Under the pieces are notes generated by a model. The model saw only the letters and a program-made list of their open reading frames with translations, did not search any database and was not told where the DNA came from. The position numbers and the translations under genes were made by a program. Shown in pieces: positions 1-6,895 of a stretch of DNA of 10,169 nucleotides. The DNA comes from Porphyrobacter sp. (GTDB lineage: Bacteria > Pseudomonadota > Alphaproteobacteria > Sphingomonadales > Sphingomonadaceae), in assembly GCA_018991295.1 (NCBI GenBank), contig JAGKSZ010000003.1, forward strand, positions 1-10,169, written 5' to 3'. Position 1 is the first letter of the stretch; each line of letters opens with the position of its first letter.

Positions 1-554
1 TGCCGGTGGTGCCGCTGGTGGAGCAGATCATGCAGGGGTCGCGCTCGTCGCCCGGCACCCATGCGAAGTCGCCGTCCTGCGCGCCGATCCAGTCCTCGAA
101 GGCGGGGGCGTGCGCGCCGCTGTCGTAGCAGATGTAGTGCTCGACCGTCTTCCAGCGGTCCTTCATGCGGTCCACTATCGGCTGGAACGCCGCGTCGTAG
201 ATCAGCACGCGGTCCTCGGCGTGGTTGACGATGTAGTCGAGCTGGTCGTCGAAGAGGCGCGGGTTCACCGTGTGGAGCACCCCGCCCATCCCGGCGACGC
301 CATACCAGCTCACGAGGTGGCGTGAATGGTTCATCGCAAGGCTCGCCACCTTGTCGCCCGGGCTGCAGGCCGAGCGCGAGCAGCGCCTGCGCCATCTTGA
401 GCGCATCGCGGCGGATACCCGCCCAGTTGGTGCGGGTCTCGCTGCCATCAGCCCAGCGGCTGACGATCTCCCGCGTCGGCGCCTCGCGCGCGGCGTGATC
501 GATCACCGCGGTCACCCGCATCGTCCAGTCCTGCATTGCTCCAAGCCGAGCCAT
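1..554 (-). CDS. AMP-forming acyl-CoA synthetase (fatty-acid--CoA ligase), N-terminal part, cut by the window edge
   Basis: The reverse strand reads MARLGAMQDWTMRV... for 184 residues and runs off the left edge. It ends in the ATP/AMP-binding P-loop STSGTTG (residues 178-184), the hallmark of the ANL adenylating superfamily (acyl-CoA synthetases, luciferases, NRPS A domains). The N-terminal pattern, including HTVNPRLF and YIVNHAEDR, resembles AlkK/DmdB-like medium- or long-chain fatty-acid--CoA ligases, which activate a carboxylate with ATP and CoA in the cytoplasm. The substrate cannot be told from this part. The ATG at 554 is preferred because GGAGAG lies four bases upstream (564-559); the Met at residue 7 has no such site. 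The remaining two thirds, including the catalytic C-terminal lid, lie outside. A hand count of bases 1-300 gives 205 G/C (68%), a little richer than sampled dnaE lines. It lies 116 bases downstream of dnaE, so it may have its own promoter. Confidence 0.9.
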   Translation of the reverse strand, partial: MARLGAMQDWTMRVTAVIDHAAREAPTREIVSRWADGSETRTNWAGIRRDALKMAQALLALGLQPGRQGGEPCDEPFTPPRELVWRRRDGRGAPHGEPAPLRRPARLHRQPRRGPRADLRRGVPADSGPHEGPLEDGRALHLLRQRRARPRLRGLDRRAGRRLRMGAGRRARPLHDLLHQRHHR

Positions 555-624
555 TGTTCTCTCCGTTGCGACGCAATCATGTTGCGCGTGTTGTGTCAGA
601 ATCAGCGCGAATGAATGCCCGCAG

Positions 625-649
625 CCGCCCCGCTTGGCAATCGGGGCGG
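625..649 (-). terminator. GC-rich stem-loop between dnaE and the acyl-CoA synthetase gene
   Basis: CCGCCCCG (625-632) and CGGGGCGG (642-649) form a perfect 8-bp stem around a 9-base loop, starting 22 bases after the dnaE stop codon on the minus strand. No T-run follows the stem on that strand; a run of six T lies before it (659-654 read on the minus strand). It is therefore not a canonical intrinsic terminator. It could still end or stabilise the dnaE transcript, or sit in the leader of the downstream gene. Confidence 0.35.
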
Positions 650-670
650 GGTCAAAAAAGTGACACTATA

Positions 671-3600
671 TCACGCCACCAGCCGGAGATTGCCGCGCTT
701 CTTGAGCGGTACCAGAGAAACCCGCGCGATACCCTCGATCGCTGCAAGGCGCTCGGCCAGTTCGCCGTTCAGCACGAAATCGCGGCCCAGACGCATCTGC
801 GCCTCGCCGCCTTCGGCCAAGGCCAGCCTTACCACCACTTCGCCTGCCCCCGTAGGCCGTTCGCCGCGCGCTGCGGCCAGTTCGATCTGGAGCTCCCGCA
901 GGGCTTCAATGGTGGCGATATCGGCAGTCAGTTCCATCGCGGTAGAGCCGCTCACCGCCGCCAGCGGTCGGGCTCCTCGCACGGTGAGGCGGGGCGGCTC
1001 GTCGGGATTGGGGCTGTCGAGTTCCACTGTGAGCAGCAGGCACTCGCCCGCCGCTGCCCAGCGTTCGAAATCGGGCACCAGTGCCTCTTCAAAGCAGGCG
1101 GCGGAGAACTGGCCCGAAGCATCGGAGAAATCGGCGCGCACAAAGGTCCCGCCCTTGCGGGTCCGCGCCTTGGTGATGCCTTCAACCAGCGCCGCCATCA
1201 CCGCTGTGCCGCGCCCGCCCGGAGGTGCGCCCGCCTCCATCAGGCTTTGATAGGTCCGCGCGCCATTGGCGCTGGCCGCCTCGCGGAATTGCTGCACGGG
1301 GTGGGCAGAAAAGTAGAAGCCGAAATTCTCGCGCTCCTTGGCCATCCTGTCGGGCCGTGACCACGGGGCGCAGGGCTGCAAACGCAGGTCCTCGGGCTCG
1401 CCCGCATCGCCGCCAAACAGCCCCACCTGCCCGCTGGAACGCTCACGGATCGCCGCGTCTGCCACCGCCATCAGCATATCGGCATTGGCAAACAGCAAGG
1501 CGCGATCCGGCTCCAGCCCGTCAAAGGCGCCCGCGCAGATCAGGCCTTCGAGCTGGCGACGGTTCATCGTGCCCTGCGGCAGGCGCTCGAACAGGTCCTT
1601 GAGGCTGGCAAAGCGCCCGTTTGCCTCGCGCTCGGCCACAATTGCCTCCATCGCCTTTTCACCGACATTGCGGATCCCGGCGAGGGCATATCGCACCGCG
1701 TAGCCCGTATCGGTTTGTTCAACGGTGAATTCAGCCTCGGAGGCGTTGATGCAGGGTGGCAGCACCTCCACCCCGCCCTGCCCGTTCGGATAGCGCCGCG
1801 CGTCATCGACAAAGACGTTGAGCTTTTCCGACTGGTGCATGTCGAAGCACATCGAGGCGGCGTAGAATTCCTCCGGATAATGCGCCTTCATCCACGCGGT
1901 CTGATAGGCAAGCAGCGCGTAGGCGGCGGCGTGCGACTTGTTGAAGCCGTAGCCTGCAAACTTGTCGATCAAGTCGAACAGTTCATTGGCGCGCTTGGGC
2001 TCAATGTCCGAAACCGCCTTGCAGCCTTCGACAAAGCGCCCGCGCTGGGCGTCCATCTCGGCCTGCACCTTCTTGCCCATCGCGCGGCGCAAGAGGTCTG
2101 CGTCCCCGAGGGAATAGCCCGCGAGCACCTGGGCGGCCTGCATCACCTGTTCCTGATAGACGAAGATGCCGTAGGTTTCGGCAAGGATGCCTTCGAGCTT
2201 GGGATGCGGATATTCGATCGGAACCTGCCCGGCCTTGCGCTGGCCGAACAGCGGGATGTTGTCCATCGGGCCGGGGCGATAGAGCGAGACGAGCGCGATG
2301 ATGTCACCGAAATTGGTGGGCTTCACCGCCTTCAGCGTGCGGCGCATGCCTTCCGATTCCAGCTGGAACACGCCGACCGTGTTACCCGCCTGCATGAGGT
2401 GATACACCTGCGCATCGTCAAGTGGCAGCGCGCCCAGATCGATGGTGATGCCGCGCTGCTCCAGCAGATCCACCGCCTTCCTCAGCACCGAAAGGGTCTT
2501 CAGCCCGAGGAAGTCGAACTTCACCAGCCCGCTGGATTCGACATACTTCATGTCGAACTGCGTCACCGGCATATCCGAGCGCGGATCGCGGTAAAGCGGC
2601 ACGAGCTTGGCCAGCGGCCGGTCCCCAATCACAACGCCTGCAGCATGGGTGGATGAATTGCGCGGCAGGCCTTCAAGCTGCATCGCCAGATCGACGAGGC
2701 GCTTGACCTCTGGCTGGGTGTCATACTCCTTGCGGAAATCGGCGGCACCGTTCAGCGCGCGCGGCAGCGGCCAGGGATCGGTCGGGTGGTTGGGCACCAT
2801 CTTGCACAGCCGGTCGACCTGACCGTAGCTCATCTGAAGGATGCGCCCGCAATCGCGCAGCACCGCGCGGGCTTTCAATTTGCCGAAGGTGATGATTTGC
2901 GCGACGTGATCTGACCCGTATTTCTGCTGAACATAGCGGATCACCTCGCCCCGGCGCGTTTCGCAGAAGTCGATATCGAAGTCGGGCATGGACACGCGTT
3001 CAGGGTTCAAGAAGCGTTCGAACAGCAGCCCCAGCTTGATCGGATCAAGATCGGTGATGGTCAGCGCCCATGCCACCGCCGAGCCGGCACCGGACCCGCG
3101 ACCCGGCCCCACCGGAATGCCGTTATCCTTGGCCCATTTGATGAAGTCGGCAACGATCAGGAAGTAGCCGGGAAAGCCCATTTTGACGATCACATCGATC
3201 TCGAATTCGAGACGGTCGAAGTAGACGCGCCGTTCTTCCTCAGAGAGATCAGGATAGGCCGCAAGGCGGGCTTCCAGTCCTTTGCGCGAATCCTCGGCAA
3301 GCATTTTCGCCTCGCCCGCAAGGTCGCCGGCAAGGCTCGGCAGGATCGGTTTGCGATAGGGCGGTGCAAAGGCGCAACGCTGGGCGATGACAAGGGCGTT
3401 GGCGGTTGCCTCCGGAAGGTCGGCAAAGGCCTCCTCCATCATGCTCGCGTGCTTGACGAAAGCCTGCGGATTGGAGCGCGGGCGATCATCGGCCTCGATC
3501 TGGGTGGAATGCGCGATGCACAGCATCGCATCATGCGCCTTGTGCATGTGCGGCTCGGCAAAATTCGCCGGATTGGTCGCCACCAGCGGGAGATCGCGGG

Positions 3601-4171
3601 CATAGGCGAGATCGATCAACGCGTCCTCGGCGCGCTCGGCTACGGGATCGCCATTGCGCGCAAGTTCGATGTAGAGCCGCTCCGGGAACAGCGCGCCGAG
3701 CCGGTCAGCCAGCCGTTCAGCCGCGTCCTGCTGACCTTCGGCAAGCAGCCGCGTCAACCCGCCCTCTCCCGCACCGGTCAGCGCGATCAGGCCCTCTGTG
3801 CGCCCTTCCAGATCGGCAAGCGTGACGTGCGGATCGCGCTCCAGGGGCCGATCGAGGTGAGCGGCCGAGACCAGATGACACAGGTTGTCATACCCAGCCG
3901 GGTCCTGCGCAAACAGCGGCAGGTAATCGACCACGGCGCGGCTATCGTCCCGCGCAACCCCAAGCAGCGTGCCAATGATCGGCTGCACGCCTTCGCCCTT
4001 GCAGGCCGCGGCAAATGCCATGATGCCATAAAGCCCATTGCGGTCGCAGATCGCAATGGCAGGGAATCCGCGTTCCTTGGCCAGCTTGGCAATGTCCTTG
4101 GGATCGATTGCCCCTTCGAGCATCGAATAGGACGAAAGCACACGCAAGGGGACGAAGGGAGCAAAGGCCAT
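671..4171 (-). CDS. dnaE: DNA polymerase III alpha subunit (replicative polymerase, DnaE1 type)
   Basis: This is the 1166-residue catalytic subunit of the chromosomal replicase, close in length to E. coli DnaE (1160). Domain order is an N-terminal PHP domain (about 1-270), palm/thumb/fingers of the C-family polymerase (about 280-800), then helix-hairpin-helix and OB-fold regions. The catalytic aspartates are visible: PDFDIDF gives D399 and D401, and VKFDFLGL gives D553, matching E. coli D401, D403 and D555. QVGLF at 915-919 fits the internal beta-clamp-binding motif. Metal-ligand positions of the PHP domain look lost (P8 and L12 in PLRVLSSYS, CDRNG instead of TDHGN, ATNPANF instead of ATNDVHY), so proofreading should depend on a separate DnaQ. 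Length and the absence of imuA/imuB neighbours argue against DnaE2. The ATG at 4171 is preferred to a TTG three codons upstream (4180) because family members start with this Met; neither has a good Shine-Dalgarno. It is probably the last gene of the lol-peroxidase transcript. Confidence 0.97.
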   Translation of the reverse strand: MAFAPFVPLRVLSSYSMLEGAIDPKDIAKLAKERGFPAIAICDRNGLYGIMAFAAACKGEGVQPIIGTLLGVARDDSRAVVDYLPLFAQDPAGYDNLCHLVSAAHLDRPLERDPHVTLADLEGRTEGLIALTGAGEGGLTRLLAEGQQDAAERLADRLGALFPERLYIELARNGDPVAERAEDALIDLAYARDLPLVATNPANFAEPHMHKAHDAMLCIAHSTQIEADDRPRSNPQAFVKHASMMEEAFADLPEATANALVIAQRCAFAPPYRKPILPSLAGDLAGEAKMLAEDSRKGLEARLAAYPDLSEEERRVYFDRLEFEIDVIVKMGFPGYFLIVADFIKWAKDNGIPVGPGRGSGAGSAVAWALTITDLDPIKLGLLFERFLNPERVSMPDFDIDFCETRRGEVIRYVQQKYGSDHVAQIITFGKLKARAVLRDCGRILQMSYGQVDRLCKMVPNHPTDPWPLPRALNGAADFRKEYDTQPEVKRLVDLAMQLEGLPRNSSTHAAGVVIGDRPLAKLVPLYRDPRSDMPVTQFDMKYVESSGLVKFDFLGLKTLSVLRKAVDLLEQRGITIDLGALPLDDAQVYHLMQAGNTVGVFQLESEGMRRTLKAVKPTNFGDIIALVSLYRPGPMDNIPLFGQRKAGQVPIEYPHPKLEGILAETYGIFVYQEQVMQAAQVLAGYSLGDADLLRRAMGKKVQAEMDAQRGRFVEGCKAVSDIEPKRANELFDLIDKFAGYGFNKSHAAAYALLAYQTAWMKAHYPEEFYAASMCFDMHQSEKLNVFVDDARRYPNGQGGVEVLPPCINASEAEFTVEQTDTGYAVRYALAGIRNVGEKAMEAIVAEREANGRFASLKDLFERLPQGTMNRRQLEGLICAGAFDGLEPDRALLFANADMLMAVADAAIRERSSGQVGLFGGDAGEPEDLRLQPCAPWSRPDRMAKERENFGFYFSAHPVQQFREAASANGARTYQSLMEAGAPPGGRGTAVMAALVEGITKARTRKGGTFVRADFSDASGQFSAACFEEALVPDFERWAAAGECLLLTVELDSPNPDEPPRLTVRGARPLAAVSGSTAMELTADIATIEALRELQIELAAARGERPTGAGEVVVRLALAEGGEAQMRLGRDFVLNGELAERLAAIEGIARVSLVPLKKRGNLRLVA

Positions 4172-4205
4172 GCCCCGCAATCTAGGAGATCGCGCCGATT
4201 CTCAA

Positions 4206-4235
4206 AGCGCCCCGCGCTCCTTTGTTGTGCAAAGG
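4206..4235 (-). other. Two abutting short stem-loops between the peroxidase gene and dnaE
   Basis: Read on the minus strand, CCTTTG-CACAA-CAAAGG (4235-4219) is directly followed by AGCGC-GGG-GCGCT (4218-4206) and then TTTGAG. The stems are 6 and 5 bp. The short T-run after the second stem is too weak for a confident intrinsic terminator. The pair may attenuate or process the transcript between the peroxidase gene and dnaE, which would adjust dnaE output. Function is inferred only from base pairing. Confidence 0.3.
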
Positions 4236-4246
4236 GCGGCGCAAAA

Positions 4247-4726
4247 CTACAGCAGTTTCTCGATGTCGCGCGCAATCGCTTCGGGCTTGTCGTTGGGGGC
4301 ATAGCGTTTCACCACATTGCCCTGCCGGTCGATCAGGAACTTCGTGAAATTCCACTTGATCGCCGTGGTCCCCATCAGGCCCTTCTTTTCTGCCTTCATC
4401 CAGTCAAACAGCGGTGAGGCATCAGCGCCGTTGACATCGACCTTCGCCATCAGCGGGAAGGTGACGCCGAAATTGACCTTGCAGAACTCGGCGATTTCAT
4501 CGGCCGAGCCGGGCTCCTGCGCACCGAACTGGTTGCAGGGAAAGCCGAGCACTTCAAAGCCCTTGTCCTTGTATTGCTGATAGAGCTTTTCCAGCCCGTC
4601 ATATTGCGGGGTAAAGCCGCACTTGCTGGCGGTGTTGACCACCAGCAGCACCGTGCCGAGCTTCTCCTTCAGCGCAAGTTCCTGACCGCGATTGGTGGTG
4701 ACGGTGAAATCGGCAATCGTCGTCAT
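4247..4726 (-). CDS. Glutathione peroxidase family protein, probably thioredoxin-dependent thiol peroxidase
   Basis: This 159-residue cytoplasmic protein has no signal peptide and should reduce hydrogen peroxide and organic hydroperoxides. The GPx catalytic tetrad can be read directly: C36 in NTASKCGFT, Q70 in GFPCNQFGAQEPG, and W125 and N126 in IKWNF. The nucleophile is cysteine, encoded without selenocysteine. A second cysteine, C82 in EFCKVNFGVTFP, sits where yeast Gpx3 has its resolving Cys82. Such two-Cys members are generally recycled by thioredoxin rather than glutathione, so the family name probably misstates the electron donor (inference). The ATG is backed by GAGGA about 7 bases upstream. 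It starts 15 bases after the lolD stop and ends 75 bases before dnaE, so it is likely translated from the lol transcript. It resembles btuE-type enzymes; no symbol is assigned. Confidence 0.95.
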   Translation of the reverse strand: MTTIADFTVTTNRGQELALKEKLGTVLLVVNTASKCGFTPQYDGLEKLYQQYKDKGFEVLGFPCNQFGAQEPGSADEIAEFCKVNFGVTFPLMAKVDVNGADASPLFDWMKAEKKGLMGTTAIKWNFTKFLIDRQGNVVKRYAPNDKPEAIARDIEKLL

Positions 4727-4741
4727 CGGGATATCCTCATG

Positions 4742-5422
4742 TCAGATCAGCACGCCTTCTTTGAGGCGCACCACGCGGTCCATCTTGGCAGCCAGACGTT
4801 CGTTGTGGGTGGCGACCAGCGCCGCGCTGCCCTCGCCCCGCACCAGCGCGAGGAACTGCCCCAGCACAGTGTCGGAGGTGTGTTCATCAAGGTTGCCGGT
4901 CGGCTCGTCGGCCAGCACCAGTGCGGGGCGGTTGGCAAGGGCGCGGGCCACGGCCACACGCTGCTGCTCACCGCCCGAAAGCTGGCTGGGCCGGTGCGTC
5001 AGGCGCTCACCAAGGCCAAGGCTGGTAAGCAGGCTGTCTGCCCGCGCCTGCGCCTGGGTGCGGGTGGTGCCGAGGATCATCTGCGGCATCACCACATTTT
5101 CGCGCGCGTCAAAATCGGGGAGAAGGTGGTGGAACTGATAGACAAAGCCCAGATGTTCGCGGCGCAGCTGCGTGCGCGCATCGCCCGCCATATCCTCGGC
5201 GCTGCTGCCGGCAATGGTTATCGAACCGGCGAAACCACCCTCCAGCAGGCCGACCGCCTGAAGCAGCGTCGATTTGCCCGAGCCCGAGGGGCCCAGCAGC
5301 GCGACAATCTCGCCCGGCATGATATCCAGATCGACGCCGCGCAGCACATCAATGCGCTGACCGCCCTGCTCGAAGGACCGCCTGAGGCCTTTCAAAGACA
5401 CGATCGGCTGAAGGCTATTCAT
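4742..5422 (-). CDS. lolD: Lipoprotein-releasing ABC transporter, ATP-binding subunit
   Basis: This 226-residue ABC ATPase belongs to the MacB/LolD group. It carries Walker A GPSGSGKST (44-52), Q-loop Q96 in VYQFHHLLPDF, signature LSGGEQQR (148-155), Walker B LVLADEP (168-174) followed by TGNLD, and switch histidine H206 in ATH. LolD powers extraction of mature outer-membrane lipoproteins from the inner membrane and their transfer to the chaperone LolA. The partner permease lies directly upstream: the ATG of this gene (5422-5420) falls 8 bases inside the end of the permease gene, so the two are probably translationally coupled. FtsE or a MacB-like ATPase would be the alternatives for the domain alone, but the permease next door settles the assignment. 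Confidence 0.95.
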   Translation of the reverse strand: MNSLQPIVSLKGLRRSFEQGGQRIDVLRGVDLDIMPGEIVALLGPSGSGKSTLLQAVGLLEGGFAGSITIAGSSAEDMAGDARTQLRREHLGFVYQFHHLLPDFDARENVVMPQMILGTTRTQAQARADSLLTSLGLGERLTHRPSQLSGGEQQRVAVARALANRPALVLADEPTGNLDEHTSDTVLGQFLALVRGEGSAALVATHNERLAAKMDRVVRLKEGVLI

Positions 5423-6653
5423 AGCGAAGCACCTGTACCGGATCGGTGTTTGCGGCCTTCAAGGCTGGGTAGAGCGTGGCAAGAAAACTCATCGTCAGCG
5501 CCAGCATCACGATCCCTGCCACCTCCCACGGGTCAGTGCGCGATGGCAGGGTTGACAGGAACCGCACCTGCGGGTCCCAGATCTGCTGGCCAGTGGCAAA
5601 GGCAATGAAATCGACGATCGGCTCACGGAAGAACAGGACAATCGCGCCCAGCATCAGGCCCGCCAGAGTGCCGATGGTGCCGATGGTGGTGCCGGTGGTG
5701 ACGAAGATCTTGAGCAAGCTGCGCCGGGTCGCCCCCATGGTGCGCATGATCGCGATATCGCGGGTCTTGGCGCGCACCAGCATGACAAGGCTGGAAAGGA
5801 TGTTGAAAGCGGCCACCAGCACCATGAAGCTGAGCGCAAAGAACATCGCCACGCGCTCCACCTGCAGCGCCTCGAACAAAGCCGAATTCATCGCTTTCCA
5901 GTCCGCAATCACTGCCTTGCCCGAAAGGCGCTCGGCAACTGGAGCAAGGATCTGACCGACCTTGTCCGGATCATCGACCGTCACTTCGATCTGCGCGACC
6001 GTATCGCCCATCAACAGCAGCCCCTGAGCATCCGCGAGCGGGAGCATCACGAACTTCTCGTCGAAGGTCGAAATGCCGACTTCAAAAATGGCGCCCACCT
6101 CATAGGGGACTTGCCGGATCGTGGTCCCGAAGGGCGTGGTGCGCCCGGCCGGGTTGATGATTGTCACCGTATCGCCCACCCGGATGCCGAGGTTCTGCGC
6201 CAGTCGGCTGCCGAGCGCGACCTTGTCCGAACCGGCAGAAAGTGCGCGGATATCGCCCAGCAGCACCTTGTCGCCCAGCGCGGCGATATCCTTGTCGGTC
6301 TGCCCACGCAGGAAGATCGCCTCGACATTGCCGTTGAAGCTGACAAGCAGCGGCTTTTCGATCATCGGGGAAGCCTCGACCACACCCGGCGTGCGTTCGA
6401 GATTGGCGATCACGCTCTGCCAATTGTCGATCCGCCCGCCATAGGCCTGCACAACGGCATGACCGTTCAGCCCCGTGATCTTGTCGAGCAATTCGGCGCG
6501 AAAGCCGTTCATGACACTCATCACGATGACCAGCATCGCCACCGACAGCATCACCACCCCGACAGAAATGGCCGCAACCAGCGCAATGAACGCCTCCCCC
6601 TTTCCCGGCCAGAGGTAACGCTTGGCGATCATCCGTTCGAAGGGGGAGAGCAT
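5415..6653 (-). CDS. Lipoprotein-releasing ABC transporter, permease subunit (LolC/LolE/LolF family)
   Basis: This 412-residue inner-membrane permease has four predicted helices in the LolC/E pattern: about 22-47, a large periplasmic domain from about 50 to 265, then about 268-293, 316-341 and 376-397. Family landmarks include MSVMNGF after the first helix, AAFNILSSLVMLV, the cytoplasmic coupling segment RAKTRDIAIMRTMGATR, and the end DPVQVLRYE. With LolD it should form the complex that lifts lipoproteins from the inner membrane for LolA. One permease gene next to lolD suggests a homodimer (LolF-like) instead of a LolC-LolE pair, though a second gene elsewhere cannot be excluded, so no letter is assigned. 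The frame stays open to a GTG at 6782, but that 43-residue extension is low-complexity and unlike family N-termini. The start MLSPFERMIAKRYL at 6653 fits the family. No clear Shine-Dalgarno precedes it. Confidence 0.93.
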   Translation of the reverse strand: MLSPFERMIAKRYLWPGKGEAFIALVAAISVGVVMLSVAMLVIVMSVMNGFRAELLDKITGLNGHAVVQAYGGRIDNWQSVIANLERTPGVVEASPMIEKPLLVSFNGNVEAIFLRGQTDKDIAALGDKVLLGDIRALSAGSDKVALGSRLAQNLGIRVGDTVTIINPAGRTTPFGTTIRQVPYEVGAIFEVGISTFDEKFVMLPLADAQGLLLMGDTVAQIEVTVDDPDKVGQILAPVAERLSGKAVIADWKAMNSALFEALQVERVAMFFALSFMVLVAAFNILSSLVMLVRAKTRDIAIMRTMGATRRSLLKIFVTTGTTIGTIGTLAGLMLGAIVLFFREPIVDFIAFATGQQIWDPQVRFLSTLPSRTDPWEVAGIVMLALTMSFLATLYPALKAANTDPVQVLRYE

Positions 6654-6895
6654 GAAAGTGTAAGCTGCCCGTTTGCTTGCTGAGGCTTGCCTGTAGTGCG
6701 CCGCGCGCGTGCCCGCAATCCCGCCTGCAATCCCTAATGCCTGTTGCCTTGCCGCTTTGCCGCCTGATGGCCGTGCTGTCACACGCCGGTCAGCAAAAAG
6801 GCGGGCACCTTGCGGCTGGTTGCCCTTGTAATTGATCCGTCACATCGCCATTGGGACGGTGCACTCGCGCAGGTCCCGCGCAAACAGGTCTGGTG
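6654..6895. promoter_or_regulatory. Divergent promoter region between the lolC/E-type gene and purF
   Basis: The 242 bases between the two divergent starts must hold promoters for both transcripts. On the minus strand a weak sigma-70-like pair can be drawn: TTGCGG (6718-6713) and TACAGG (6695-6690) with a 17-base spacer, about 36 bases before the permease ATG. I see no convincing pair for purF; an AT-richer patch lies around 6826-6834. The stretch carries direct repeats, GCAATCCC at 6715-6722 and 6727-6734, and several TTGCC units between about 6740 and 6775. No riboswitch or known operator was recognised. Confidence 0.45.

Noticed and set aside
651..664. GTCA-AAAAAG-TGAC inverted repeat after dnaE as a terminator
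   Set aside because: The stem is only four pairs and the T-run lies in the loop on the minus strand, so it does not have terminator layout.
110..1602. Several plus-strand frames across the left end (for example 536-1360 and 1225-1602)
   Set aside because: They are opposite the acyl-CoA synthetase gene and the dnaE C-terminus, with arginine- and alanine-rich products and no motif.
3449..5608. Long plus-strand frames opposite dnaE, the peroxidase gene and lolD
   Set aside because: They lie opposite genes with intact catalytic motifs, and their products show no recognisable domain.
6654..6782. 43-residue N-terminal extension of the LolC/E-type permease from a GTG at 6782
   Set aside because: The extension is Ala/Arg/Gly-rich, is not a signal sequence and does not fit family N-termini; MLSPFERMIAKRYL does.
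6851..6895. 15-codon extension of purF from a TTG
   Set aside because: TTG is a rare start, and the internal ATG at 6896 has a better-spaced ribosome-binding site; the extension shows no motif.
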